Shown piece after piece: positions 9,853 to 18,471 of a stretch of 64,000 nt of DNA (position 1 is its first letter; each line of letters opens with the position of its first letter). The translations under genes and the position numbers were made by a program. Origin of the DNA: SZUA-430 sp964483585 (GTDB taxonomy: Bacteria > Pseudomonadota > Alphaproteobacteria > Micropepsales > Micropepsaceae); assembly GCA_964483585.1 (NCBI GenBank), contig CAZABH010000005.1, forward strand, positions 46,969 through 110,968, given 5' to 3'. The notes below the pieces were generated by a model. It searched no databases and was not told the origin of the DNA. It was given only the letters and a program-made list of their open reading frames with translations.

Positions 9853-11031
9853 CTAGCGCGGCGGCCCGCCGCCCCAGCGCTGCCCGCCACCCTGCTGTCC
9901 GCCGGCGCCCTCTGCAGTTATGACCTCGTCGCCGGCCTTGAGGCCTTCGCTGGTCACTTCGGTGAATTTGCCATCGGTCAGCCCCGTCTTGACGCGAATG
10001 CGTTGCGGTTTTCCGTTCCGCAGCACATGCACGCCCTGCGGTTCGACACCGGATTTAGCGCCAGATCCGGAGGTCGCCGCCTTGGACGCGTCTCGCGCCT
10101 TCGCACCCTTGCCATCACCCTTTGGCTTGAAGCGCAGCGCGGCATTGGGAACCCGGAGGACATTGGTGACTTCGCCCACGGTGATACGCACGAAAGCCGT
10201 CATGCCAGGCAGAAGCTGAAGGTCCGCATTGTCGACATCAATGACGACATTGTAGGTCACGACATTCTGTATGGTGGTCGGGCTGAGCCTGATCTGGCGA
10301 ACCTTGCCTTCGAAGGTACGCTGCGGGAAGGCATCGACGGTAAAGGTGGCCTTTTGGTCATCCTTGATGCTACCGGCATCGGACTCCGACAGGTTCGTGT
10401 CGATCTGCATGTTCTTCAGGCTGGGTGCAATCTTGAACAGCGTCGGCGTCTGGAAGCTGGCGGCAACAGTCTGCCCCACATCCACATCCCGCGACAGGAT
10501 TACGCCTGACACAGGAGCCGTGATCACGGCAAAGCCCAGGTTGGTTTCGTCGCGTTTGACAGCGGCCTCTGCGATGGCCTCGTCACCAGCTGTGGCTTCC
10601 AATTGCTGCGCAGCCGCATCGACCTCGGCCTTCGAGGCAGCACCATCGTCCACCAGGGCCTTCCGCCGTTCATAGGTCACCTTGGCAAGCGCAGCCGCTG
10701 CGCGCGCCTTTCGCAGCTGGGCCCGGCTCTGGGCGAGCGCAGCCTCGAGGACGCGTGTGTCGAGTTCGGCCAGCACCTGACCCTGTTCGACGATCTGGTT
10801 GAAGTCGGCGTTAATGGTCCTCACAACTCCCGAAATCTGGGTGCCGACATTGATAACGCTGACTGGGTTGATCGTACCGTTGGCTTGAGCGAGCTGGACG
10901 ATGTCGCCACGCTCGACCTTTGCGGTTGTGTAGCTGACGGCGTTCGCGTCAGGTGCGGACCAATAGCGCCAGCCGAAATAGGCCGCTGTCGCCAGCACGA
11001 CTACCAATATCAATATGCCTAGCGAACGCAT
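9853..11031 (-). CDS. Efflux periplasmic adaptor (MacA/HlyD family)
   Basis: A 392-residue membrane-fusion protein. I place the start at the ATG at 11031 because the membrane anchor (RSLGILILVVVLATAAYF) begins there; the longer ORF adds 17 residues with no homology sense. Order: anchor helix, beta-barrel/lipoyl half, a coiled-coil hairpin rich in Ala, Gln and Arg (about 95-180), second lipoyl half with PVSGVILSRDVDVGQTV, barrel and membrane-proximal domain. An Ala/Lys/Gly-rich insert sits near residues 300-330 and the tail is a Gly-rich GGQQGGGQRWGGGPPR. It links the ABC permease to the TolC-like channel. Confidence 0.93.
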   Translation of the reverse strand: MRSLGILILVVVLATAAYFGWRYWSAPDANAVSYTTAKVERGDIVQLAQANGTINPVSVINVGTQISGVVRTINADFNQIVEQGQVLAELDTRVLEAALAQSRAQLRKARAAAALAKVTYERRKALVDDGAASKAEVDAAAQQLEATAGDEAIAEAAVKRDETNLGFAVITAPVSGVILSRDVDVGQTVAASFQTPTLFKIAPSLKNMQIDTNLSESDAGSIKDDQKATFTVDAFPQRTFEGKVRQIRLSPTTIQNVVTYNVVIDVDNADLQLLPGMTAFVRITVGEVTNVLRVPNAALRFKPKGDGKGAKARDASKAATSGSGAKSGVEPQGVHVLRNGKPQRIRVKTGLTDGKFTEVTSEGLKAGDEVITAEGAGGQQGGGQRWGGGPPR

Positions 11032-11178
11032 GAAACAGAGCCACCCAATCCCCGCCTGAAAATAGACCGATGCGCACTGCAAATTAAAGTTGCATCTTTG
11101 CCGCCAGGCTGCGTCAAATTAGGATCCAATCGGTCGTAACATATTGAATAAGCGATGTTTTCAGGCGCTGATGCATAC

Positions 11179-11193
11179 GCCATCGACGATGGC
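11179..11193. promoter_or_regulatory. Perfect 15-bp palindrome between efflux genes
   Basis: GCCATCG-A-CGATGGC lies 46 bases after the stop codon of the TolC-like gene and about 150 bases before the adaptor start. This 207-bp gap is the only sizeable gap in the efflux operon, so a second promoter with an operator here is plausible. A transcription attenuation role is also possible. Confidence 0.3.
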
Positions 11194-11238
11194 ATCACAA
11201 AACATTGACGAAAATCCGCCGGCGAACTCAGAACACAC

Positions 11239-12621
11239 TCACGTCGGCGCCTGCCACCCACCACCCAGCGCCCGGAACAGCCCGACCAGCGCCTGCAATC
11301 GGGCCAAGCGGACCTGCGCAAGCTGGTCCTGTGCCGTATAGAGGCTCTGCTGCGCGCTCAGCACGGTGAGGAAGTCCACGCTACCTGCCTTGTACTGTGC
11401 TTCCGCGATGCGCAGGGCCTCTGCAGCCGATGCAGCTGCGATGGATTGCTGCTGCTCCTGCAAGACGGATGTCACCGCGCCCGTCAGCGCAGCGTCGGCG
11501 TCAGCAAATGCATTCAGTGCTGCCTTGCGATAGGCCGCCAGCAACTCTTCGCGCCGGTAATAGGCGCGGTCATTGCTGGCGATCAGCGATCCGCCTCGAA
11601 ACACCGCCTGGATCAGGCTCGCTCCGATCGAGTACGCGCCGTTGCTTCCGCTGATAAGTCCAGCCAATGCCGTGCTCGTGACCCCTGCATCACCCGTGAG
11701 CGAGATCGTCGGCAGATAGGCCGCTCGCGCCGCCGCAAGGTCAGCTTGCGCCGCAGAAAGCGAGGCCTCGACGCTCTTGACGTCCGGTCTGCGCGCCAAC
11801 AGTTCGGACGTAAGCCCGGCTGCAACCACAGGCGCAGAGATCCCGTCAAGCGACTGGCCGGTGATGGCGAAATCCTGCACAGGCTTGCCCAGCAGCACGG
11901 CAAGCGAACCCAGGGCCTGCCGTTCCTGCAACTCGAGGCTCGCGGCCTGCGCATTGAGCGAGGCCAGCAGCGACTCTTGTTGGGCGACAGGCAGGCGGCT
12001 GATGGTACCGGCGTCCAATTGCTTGCGGGTGAGATCGAGGATCTTGCTGGCATTGGCAACGTTCAGCCGTGACAGGCGCAAGCGATCACGCAGTGACAGC
12101 AGGCGGAAATAGGTGTTCGCCACACTCGAGACCGTCGTCAGCGCCACAGTCTCGCGATCGAATGAACTGGCCTCGAGCGAACGCCAAGCTGCGCGCGCGC
12201 TCTCGAAATTGCGACCCCAGAAATCCAGTTCATAGGCAACCGACGCCGACGCCGACAATGTCTGAACGGGTGTTGATGAAGGACTGTGGATCGCGCCGTC
12301 CTCACGTGCACCGAGACGGGCAGAAACCGACGGCAGCAGGGAGGAGCCTGCAAGCCGTGCCAGCGCATCGGCCTGCTCTACACGCGCCTTGGCGATGATG
12401 ATGTCCAGATTCTCGCGTTGTGCACTCTCGACCAGCGCATCCAGCTCGCCGCTGGCAAAGCCGGTCCACCACTCGCGTTCAGGCCAGGCTTTCTCTGACG
12501 AGACGACGGGTTGCGACCAGTTGGCTGGCACGTCGCCGGGAGCGAGTTCCGACACCGACTCCAGAAGCGTACAGCCGCCCAGCAGCAGGCAAAACCCTGC
12601 GATGACAAATTGTTTTGACAC
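11239..12621 (-). CDS. TolC-family outer-membrane efflux lipoprotein (NodT/OprM type)
   Basis: A 460-residue protein if started at the GTG at 12621. This start gives a clean lipoprotein signal (SKQFVIAGFCLLLGGC) ending in the LGGC lipobox; the longer ORF would add 14 unlikely residues. Two repeated OEP domains follow, with the usual NVANASKILDLTRKQ and LNAFADADAALTGAV helices. It forms the trimeric outer-membrane duct for the MacAB-like pump encoded downstream on the same strand. Position at the head of the operon is common in Proteobacteria. Confidence 0.93.
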   Translation of the reverse strand: MSKQFVIAGFCLLLGGCTLLESVSELAPGDVPANWSQPVVSSEKAWPEREWWTGFASGELDALVESAQRENLDIIIAKARVEQADALARLAGSSLLPSVSARLGAREDGAIHSPSSTPVQTLSASASVAYELDFWGRNFESARAAWRSLEASSFDRETVALTTVSSVANTYFRLLSLRDRLRLSRLNVANASKILDLTRKQLDAGTISRLPVAQQESLLASLNAQAASLELQERQALGSLAVLLGKPVQDFAITGQSLDGISAPVVAAGLTSELLARRPDVKSVEASLSAAQADLAAARAAYLPTISLTGDAGVTSTALAGLISGSNGAYSIGASLIQAVFRGGSLIASNDRAYYRREELLAAYRKAALNAFADADAALTGAVTSVLQEQQQSIAAASAAEALRIAEAQYKAGSVDFLTVLSAQQSLYTAQDQLAQVRLARLQALVGLFRALGGGWQAPT

Positions 12622-12757
12622 GAAAAATCCCCAATCCGGCGCATGTCCCCCGACACGCGACAAGATCAGGGACTACACAACAACACCCCAACGAGGGGAT
12701 CAAGTGGCATTTCCGTGAATGGGCCTCCGGCCGAGATTTACCAAGCTGCGCCTGTCC

Positions 12758-13936
12758 TTACGGCGCAGGTTCGAGCCGCAGCACCTTGCCCTGCGGATCA
12801 TCTGTCGTGACATAGAGATAACCGTCCGGGCTGGTCCGGACATCTCGGATGCGCGCGCCCAGTTCGGTCAGCAACTGGCTCTCGCCCACGACAGCACCGC
12901 GCGCATCGAGATCGACGCGCCGCAGGTGCCTCTTCACGAGCGCGCCCACGAAGATGTCGCCGTTCCAGGCCGGAAACTTGTCGCCGCGATAGACCGTCGT
13001 TCCGGAAGGCGCAATCGACGGGGTCCAGTCGACGATCGGCTGTTCCAGCCCCCGCCGCGCCTTGAAGGGCGAGATCTGTGCTCCCGAGTAGTCGCGTCCA
13101 TAGGTAATCAGCGGCCATCCATAATTGTTGCCAGCCTCGATGATGTTGACTTCGTCGCCACCTTGCGCGCCGTGCTCCGTCTCGTAGACAACGCCGGTCG
13201 CGGGGTCGATGGCCAGCCCCTGCTGGTTTCGATGGCCGATCGAATACAGCCCCTTCGCAACGCCGGGCGTGCCCAGATAAGGATTGTCGGATGGAACCGA
13301 TCCGTCGTCGTTCAGGCGAACGATTTTGCCCAGATGCGTCACCAGGTCCTGCGCACTTTCGCGCATCTCGAACCCGTCGCCGATCGCAAGCATGAATGTC
13401 CCATCGGGCAGGAATACCATGCGACCACCGTAATGATGGCTGGTGTTCTTGAGGGGTGTCGCCTCGAAGATTACCTGCAGGTTCGTCAGTGCCTTTCCAT
13501 CGAATGTAGCGCGCGCAACGCGCGTTGCGTTTGCGTCCTTGGTGCCATGCGCGTAGGTCAGGTAAAGGATCCGGTTCTCGGAAAACTTCGGGTGCAGCAC
13601 GACATCAAACAATCCAGCCTGGCGCTGGTGATGAACAGACGGCACGCCCGAAACGGGTGTCTCGACGAGCTTTCCATCGCGGATGACACGCAGGCGACCG
13701 GCCCGCTCGGTGACCAGAATCCCGCCGTCGGGCAGGAACGCCAGCGCGTAAGGGTGATTGAGGCCACTGGCGATTTCCACCACCTTGTAGCCGGTCTTCA
13801 CCACCGGGGCGCTCAGTGCCTGCGAAGCCGATGGTGCCGCCCGTTCTGCAGGCGGCGGCGGGGCCAGGTCCGCCAGCGCGGTGCCATGCAGCAGGCAAAA
13901 AACGGCAACGCTGCCGAAAAGAGTGCGCGTGTTCAT
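12758..13936 (-). CDS. PQQ-dependent soluble aldose dehydrogenase (Gdh_B/GSDH type)
   Basis: A 392-residue periplasmic protein. The ATG at 13936 starts a clear Sec signal (RTLFGSVAVFCLLHGTALA); the longer ORF adds 14 residues upstream. The mature part is a six-bladed beta-propeller of the glucose/sorbosone dehydrogenase family, with GLNHPYALAFLPDGGILVTER near the start, NTSHHYGG, YSIGHRNQQGLAIDP and ETEHGAQGGDEVNII, which carry the Ca and PQQ ligands of the E. coli YliI-like enzymes. It oxidises aldoses in the periplasm. No PQQ synthesis genes are in the window. Confidence 0.92.
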   Translation of the reverse strand: MNTRTLFGSVAVFCLLHGTALADLAPPPPAERAAPSASQALSAPVVKTGYKVVEIASGLNHPYALAFLPDGGILVTERAGRLRVIRDGKLVETPVSGVPSVHHQRQAGLFDVVLHPKFSENRILYLTYAHGTKDANATRVARATFDGKALTNLQVIFEATPLKNTSHHYGGRMVFLPDGTFMLAIGDGFEMRESAQDLVTHLGKIVRLNDDGSVPSDNPYLGTPGVAKGLYSIGHRNQQGLAIDPATGVVYETEHGAQGGDEVNIIEAGNNYGWPLITYGRDYSGAQISPFKARRGLEQPIVDWTPSIAPSGTTVYRGDKFPAWNGDIFVGALVKRHLRRVDLDARGAVVGESQLLTELGARIRDVRTSPDGYLYVTTDDPQGKVLRLEPAP

Positions 13937-14028
13937 AGATCCGTCCCCGAGGTAACCATGTCTGAAAACCAGTACCATCTGAGCCTATTTCGGTGCATAA
14001 GCAAAGTCCTTCAAGAGGGGAAAAGTAG

Positions 14029-14487
14029 ATGTTCCGCCACGTCATTGCCTTTGTGATTGCGGCCGCCCTGATGGCCCTGCTGGGAGCCGTGGCGCATTCC
14101 TGGTTCGTGCAGCAGGCTTGGATCGACGCAGCTGCCATGTCCGCGTCCTCGCCAGAGACCCAACTGACGCTGCAGGAAAGGCTGTCCTGGATGGTCGATG
14201 ACATCGTGGGAATGCAACCGCTTTACAGCACCCTGACGTCGGTAGCTCTGCTTCTGGCCTTCCTCGCCGCACATGTGGTTGCGCGCGTGACGGGGCTGAG
14301 GACCATTGTGTTCTCTGTTGCGGGCGCGGTCGCGATCTTCGTGATGTTCACGCTGATGAAGGAGACTCTGGGGTCGGTAGGCGTCTTCGGCGCGCGTGGC
14401 ACGAGCGGCCTCGCGGCACAGTCCCTTGCCGGCTTGCTTGCTGGCCTGATTTTCGCAATGCTGACGCGTCCACGCACGGATTCCTGA
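14029..14487 (+). CDS. Small integral membrane protein, unknown
   Basis: A 152-residue protein with four predicted membrane helices (about 4-24, 66-86, 92-112 and 126-146). No family is recognised. The first helix ends in Ala-rich sequence and a roughly 40-residue loop follows it. It has the same strand as the next small membrane protein 17 bases on and the MFS gene after that, so the three may be co-transcribed. Confidence 0.7.
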   Translation: MFRHVIAFVIAAALMALLGAVAHSWFVQQAWIDAAAMSASSPETQLTLQERLSWMVDDIVGMQPLYSTLTSVALLLAFLAAHVVARVTGLRTIVFSVAGAVAIFVMFTLMKETLGSVGVFGARGTSGLAAQSLAGLLAGLIFAMLTRPRTDS

Positions 14488-14504
14488 CCGCGAACGCAGA
14501 TGAC

Positions 14505-14717
14505 ATGACCAAGAAGACGCCGCTCGGCAAATTTGTCCAGACACTGAAGCACGGCGCGGTCTTTGTGATTGTCTCACTTCTGGGATTCGGCCTTGCCCGA
14601 TACCTGGAGGAGGGCAAGACCTTCGACGCTGGATCCTGGATCGTCATATTGATATTGGCGGTCGCCGTATTGATAACTGCAACGATCCGTGCCTTGCTGG
14701 CCGCCCGCAGGACCTGA
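14505..14717 (+). CDS. Small membrane protein, unknown
   Basis: A 70-residue protein with two likely membrane helices (HGAVFVIVSLLGFGLARYL and WIVILILAVAVLITATI) and a short basic tail. It is preceded by a four-helix membrane protein and its end overlaps the proposed start of the MFS gene. Function unknown. Confidence 0.65.
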   Translation: MTKKTPLGKFVQTLKHGAVFVIVSLLGFGLARYLEEGKTFDAGSWIVILILAVAVLITATIRALLAARRT

Positions 14718-15930
14718 TCCGATTTTCACGCGCAATCTCTATCTCTTTCTGTCAAGCCGCTTCCTGTCCAACGTCGCGATGCAGGTCCTCTCGGCATCGG
14801 TGGCCTGGCGGGTCTACGAGCTGACCCGCGATCCACTGTCGCTTGGCCTCGTGGGTCTCGCACAGTTCGCGCCGATGTTCGCCCTGACGCTCTATGCCGG
14901 AGACGTGGCGGATCGCCATTCTCGCAGGGTCATCCTAGCCCTCAGCTATGCTGTGGAAGCGATCTGCGCTGCGCTGTTCATGTGCGTCACCTGGTGGGGC
15001 ATCACCGACCCCAACGCCTATTATGCAATTCTCGTGCTGTTCGGAAGCGCGAGAGCCTTCTCGGCACCTGCCTCGCAGTCATTCCTGCCGCAGATCGTAT
15101 CCGCCGACCTTCTGCCGCGCGCGATCGCGGTCAGTTCCTCTGCGATGCAGATTGCCATCATTTCCGGACCCGCCCTCGGGGGCGCAGCGCTGCTGCTGGG
15201 TGCAGACTTCGCCTTCGGCCTGAGCCTCGTTCTGTTTGCTCTCGTCTCGGCCATCATCTTTGCCATCCGCATCGAGCGCCCGGTTTCCGGTCCGCGTTCC
15301 ACGGGGACGCTTGCTGCCCGCGTGATCGAAGGCATTGCCTATGTCCGCCGGCGGCGCGAACTCCTGGGTGCCATCTCCCTGGACTTGTTTGCAGTCCTCC
15401 TTGGCGGGGCGACCGCACTTCTGCCCTTCTTCGCCAACGAGATCCTGCATGTAGGACCGATGGGCTTTGGATTGCTGAAAGCCGCCCCCGCCATCGGCGC
15501 GGCAGCGATGTCGTTTTGGCTGACGGCATTTCCGATCGGACGCCATGCCGGCAACAAGATGTTTGCCTGCGTTGGAGTGTTCGGCGTTGCCACGATCGTG
15601 TTCGGACTGTCGGAGAACTTTTACCTTTCGTTCGTAGCCCTGGTCGTGCTGGGCGCTTCCGACATGGTCAGCGTCAATGTGCGCCACGCCCTGACGCAGC
15701 TCGCCACGCCCGATCACATGCGCGGCCGTGTCAGCGCCGTCAACATGCTGTTCATCGGCGCATCAAACGAACTTGGTGAATTCGAATCCGGCCTCACGGC
15801 CGCGTGGTGGGGCACCGTTCCCGCCGTTCTTGTCGGCGGCATCGGTACGCTTGGCATCGTCGCGCTCTGGGCGTGGATGTTCCCGGAGCTGCGAAAGGTG
15901 GATCGCCTGTCAGACCTCAAACCCGATTAA
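14689..15930 (+). CDS. MFS transporter (enterobactin-exporter/DHA3-like)
   Basis: A 413-residue, 12-helix major facilitator. The N-terminal half carries RFLSNVAMQVLSASVAWRVYELT and the A-motif-like GDVADRHSRRVIL between helices 2 and 3, both typical of the EntS/DHA3 group. The ORF start (GTG at 14689) overlaps the previous gene by 29 bases and the first 14 residues look non-native; the true start may be a little downstream, so the 5' end is uncertain. Substrate unknown. It converges on the DUF934 gene with nine bases between. Confidence 0.85.
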   Translation: MPCWPPAGPDPIFTRNLYLFLSSRFLSNVAMQVLSASVAWRVYELTRDPLSLGLVGLAQFAPMFALTLYAGDVADRHSRRVILALSYAVEAICAALFMCVTWWGITDPNAYYAILVLFGSARAFSAPASQSFLPQIVSADLLPRAIAVSSSAMQIAIISGPALGGAALLLGADFAFGLSLVLFALVSAIIFAIRIERPVSGPRSTGTLAARVIEGIAYVRRRRELLGAISLDLFAVLLGGATALLPFFANEILHVGPMGFGLLKAAPAIGAAAMSFWLTAFPIGRHAGNKMFACVGVFGVATIVFGLSENFYLSFVALVVLGASDMVSVNVRHALTQLATPDHMRGRVSAVNMLFIGASNELGEFESGLTAAWWGTVPAVLVGGIGTLGIVALWAWMFPELRKVDRLSDLKPD

Positions 15931-15939
15931 CCGGGTGGC

Positions 15940-16455
15940 CTACTCCGCGGCAAGTGAAACCCTGGGAACCTTGAGGTGCCGCAACTCGAAGATGCTTCGC
16001 ACCTCGTCCGATGCACGCTGGTAGTAGACGGTTTGCTCTGCCATCGCGGCATGAAAGGCCGAAAGCTGCGTACCCTCACGCACCTCGAACGCATCGACGC
16101 CACAGCGGTGCATGAACAGCCACTGGTCGCGCAACACCTCGCCAGTTGCGCGCACCTCTCCACGATAACCGAGCCGCTCACGCAATACGCGGGCCGACGA
16201 GTAGCCGCGACCGTCCCTGAATTTCGGGAAGGACAGCGCAACCACCGCAAGCCTGTGCACGTCTGCACCCAGAGCATCCGGAGTTTCGTGCGCACCGACC
16301 CTGACGCCCAGGGGCGTGCCGCGCTGAAGCAGGCTCTCGCGCTCGGCGAGGAACCGCGTCAATGACACGATCACGGCGCCTTCAGGCAGCGCCTCGGCAT
16401 CAGACACGAGCGTGAAGACATCATCGGCAAATGCGTCACGTTTAATGAGAGGCAT
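15940..16455 (-). CDS. DUF934 protein of the sulfite-reductase operon (CysX-like)
   Basis: A 171-residue protein starting at the ATG at 16455 (MPLIKRDAF), 14 bases inside the end of the sulfite reductase gene. The longer frame upstream is the shadow of that gene. DUF934 proteins almost always follow cysI in Alphaproteobacteria and are thought to support sulfite reduction, possibly as an electron-transfer or assembly partner, but the biochemistry is not settled. Seen: the conserved core FPKFRDGRGYSSARVLRER, LRDQWLFMHRCGVDAFEV. Confidence 0.9.
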   Translation of the reverse strand: MPLIKRDAFADDVFTLVSDAEALPEGAVIVSLTRFLAERESLLQRGTPLGVRVGAHETPDALGADVHRLAVVALSFPKFRDGRGYSSARVLRERLGYRGEVRATGEVLRDQWLFMHRCGVDAFEVREGTQLSAFHAAMAEQTVYYQRASDEVRSIFELRHLKVPRVSLAAE

Positions 16456-18091
16456 AGAGTTTCTCCCGAAAGGGCTGGATGCCGACACGGCGATAGGTGT
16501 CGAGAAAGCGCTCGCCCTCGTGGCGAAGCGAAACATAGGTGTCGACCAGCGTCTCGATCGCGTCGGGAATCTCGGCCTCGCCGAAGGCTGGTCCCAGGAT
16601 CTCGCCCAGTGAAGTCGCCTCGTCACCCGAGCCACCCAGCGTGATCTGGTAGAATTCGACGCCCTTCTTGTCGACGCCCAGAATACCGATATGACCCACG
16701 TGATGGTGCCCGCAGGCATTGATGCAGCCCGAGATCTTCAGCTTGAGCTCGCCGATCGAGCGCTGCCGAGCAAGTTCAGCAAAGCGAGTGCTGATCGCCT
16801 GCGCGATGCTGATCGAGCGGGCATTCGCCAGGTCGCAGTAATCAAGACCGGGGCAGGCGATGATATCGGAGATGAGCCCGTGATTGGCCGTCGCCAGGCC
16901 GGCTCCGTCCAGCTGGCGCCAAAGCACGGGCAGGTCGCGCTGCCGGACATGCGGCAAGACCAGGTTCTGTTCGTGTGTGACGCGGATTTCGTCGAAGCTG
17001 AAGGTCCTTGCAAGCTCGGCGACAAGGTCCATCTGGTCTGCGCTGGCATCGCCCGGGATCCCGCCAATCGGCTTCAGGGACACGGTCACAATCGCGTAGC
17101 CGGAGCATTTGTGCCGTGCGACGTTGGTGTCATGCCATGCCGCGAAGCCTGGATCACGCCGTGCATCCCGGAGGTCTTCATCTGGGAGTGTCTCGAAAGC
17201 CGGCGGCTTGAAATAGGCGGCGATCCGGTCGATCTCGGCCTGCGGAATCGTCACATATCCGCGTGCCTTGACCTGCTCGAATTCCGCAGCGACCTGTCGG
17301 CGCATTTCTTCGGCACCTATCTGATGGACCAGGATCTTGATCCGCGCCTTGTAGATGTTGTCACGACGTCCGTACTGGTTGTAGACCCGCATCACCGCAT
17401 CAAGATAGGCAAGCAGGTCTTCGGCCGCGATCCCATCGCCAACCAGATGGCCGATGATCGGCGTGCGCCCCTGTCCACCCCCGACCCACACGTCGAAGAC
17501 ACTGCGCCCCCCATCGCCGCGACGAATGGCAATCCCGATATCGTGCACCTTCAACGCTGTGCGATCCTTGGCCGAGGCAGTGACCGCGATCTTGAACTTC
17601 CGTGGCAGGTAGGAGAATTCAGGATGGAATGTCGACCATTGCCGGATGATCTCCGACCAGATGCGTGGGTCCTCGACTTCATCTGCGACCGCGCCTGCAA
17701 AATGGTCCGACGTCACGTTGCGAATGCAGTTACCGCTGGTCTGGATCGCATGCATTTCGACCGAGGCAAGCGCACGCAGGATGTCAGGGACATCCGCCAG
17801 GCGTGGCCAGTTGAACTGGAGGTTCTGGCGCGTTGTAAAGTGCCCGTATCCCTTGTCCCAGGTGCGGGCGATGTGCGCGAGCATGTGAAGCTGGCGTGAA
17901 GACAGCGTGCCATACGGGATGGCAACACGAAGCATGTAGGCATGCAATTGCAGGTACAGGCCATTCATCAGACGAAGCGGCTTGAATTCGTCCTCCGTCA
18001 AGTCGCCGGAAAGACGCCGCGCGATCTGCCCCGCGAACTGTTCGACGCGCTCGTCGACGGCACGCTGGTCGAATTCGTCATACCGGTACAT
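16442..18091 (-). CDS. cysI: Assimilatory sulfite reductase hemoprotein (nitrite/sulfite reductase family)
   Basis: A 549-residue siroheme/4Fe-4S enzyme with two ferredoxin-like plus catalytic halves. It carries QTSGNCIRNVTSDHFAG and the cluster/siroheme cysteines in CPGLDYC and GCINACGHHHVG. It reduces sulfite to sulfide in the cytoplasm for cysteine synthesis. The ATG overlaps the TGA of the DUF2849 gene by one base (TGATG) and its end overlaps the DUF934 gene, so the three form one tightly coupled operon. Nitrite reductase is the alternative, but the DUF2849/DUF934 context favours sulfite. Confidence 0.92.
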   Translation of the reverse strand: MYRYDEFDQRAVDERVEQFAGQIARRLSGDLTEDEFKPLRLMNGLYLQLHAYMLRVAIPYGTLSSRQLHMLAHIARTWDKGYGHFTTRQNLQFNWPRLADVPDILRALASVEMHAIQTSGNCIRNVTSDHFAGAVADEVEDPRIWSEIIRQWSTFHPEFSYLPRKFKIAVTASAKDRTALKVHDIGIAIRRGDGGRSVFDVWVGGGQGRTPIIGHLVGDGIAAEDLLAYLDAVMRVYNQYGRRDNIYKARIKILVHQIGAEEMRRQVAAEFEQVKARGYVTIPQAEIDRIAAYFKPPAFETLPDEDLRDARRDPGFAAWHDTNVARHKCSGYAIVTVSLKPIGGIPGDASADQMDLVAELARTFSFDEIRVTHEQNLVLPHVRQRDLPVLWRQLDGAGLATANHGLISDIIACPGLDYCDLANARSISIAQAISTRFAELARQRSIGELKLKISGCINACGHHHVGHIGILGVDKKGVEFYQITLGGSGDEATSLGEILGPAFGEAEIPDAIETLVDTYVSLRHEGERFLDTYRRVGIQPFREKLYASH

Positions 18092-18387
18092 CAGCCCTCT
18101 GCCTGCTTGCCAAGGTCGCGTCGCACGCTGGGCCCCGCCGCACGAATGAGCTCACGTTGCTTCACGGGGCGCAGATGGTCACCAGCCTGTTGCACCTCGA
18201 ACAGGTAGGGGTGGACCAGCAGCTGCCGCTGCTCGGCCTCTGTACCGAAGGCGAGGGCCGCCTCGGTGTCAGGCTTGGCTTCCAGAACGCGGGCCTCATC
18301 GAGGCGCTCGACCCAGCCTCCGTCCATCGCGAGGTAAACGACCGCGCCGTCGATCAGCCTGTTGGCGGTGAGAACCTGAAGCATCAC
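18091..18387 (-). CDS. DUF2849 protein, first gene of the sulfite-reductase operon
   Basis: A 98-residue protein with the DUF2849 pattern (LTANRLIDGAVVYLAMDGGWVE, VHPYLFEVQQAGDHLRPVKQRELIRAAGPSVR). The family is found beside cysG and cysI in Alphaproteobacteria; its role is unknown. Two adjacent ATG codons (18387 and 18384) are preceded by GGAGAGGG. A 13-bp-period repeat lies just upstream and is a candidate control site. No siroheme synthase gene is next to it here. Confidence 0.88.
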   Translation of the reverse strand: MMLQVLTANRLIDGAVVYLAMDGGWVERLDEARVLEAKPDTEAALAFGTEAEQRQLLVHPYLFEVQQAGDHLRPVKQRELIRAAGPSVRRDLGKQAEG

Positions 18388-18416
18388 CCTCTCCTTTCAC
18401 AGGAGAATGGAGGCCG

Positions 18417-18448
18417 GAATAAAAAAAGTCAATAAACGACGTGAATAA
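18417..18448 (-). promoter_or_regulatory. Three direct repeats with 13-bp period upstream of the cysI operon
   Basis: On the minus strand TTATTC, TTATTG and TTATTC start 13 bases apart (plus-strand copies at 18417, 18430 and 18443), in an AT-rich island 30 bases before the DUF2849 start. A TTGACT hexamer overlaps the middle repeat and could act as -35. Regular half-sites in an AT-rich promoter fit a LysR-type regulator such as CysB, but that is inference. Confidence 0.45.
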
Positions 18449-18471
18449 GAAAATAATACAGAACGAAACGT

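Noticed and set aside
12719..14056. Long plus-strand frame opposite the aldose dehydrogenase
   Set aside because: Antisense shadow caused by GC-rich codon bias; the dehydrogenase motifs are on the minus strand.
16456..16719. Upstream extension of the DUF934 frame
   Set aside because: It is antiparallel-frame shadow of the sulfite reductase C-terminus; residues are Arg/Ser-rich and the native MPLIKRDAF start is at 16455.
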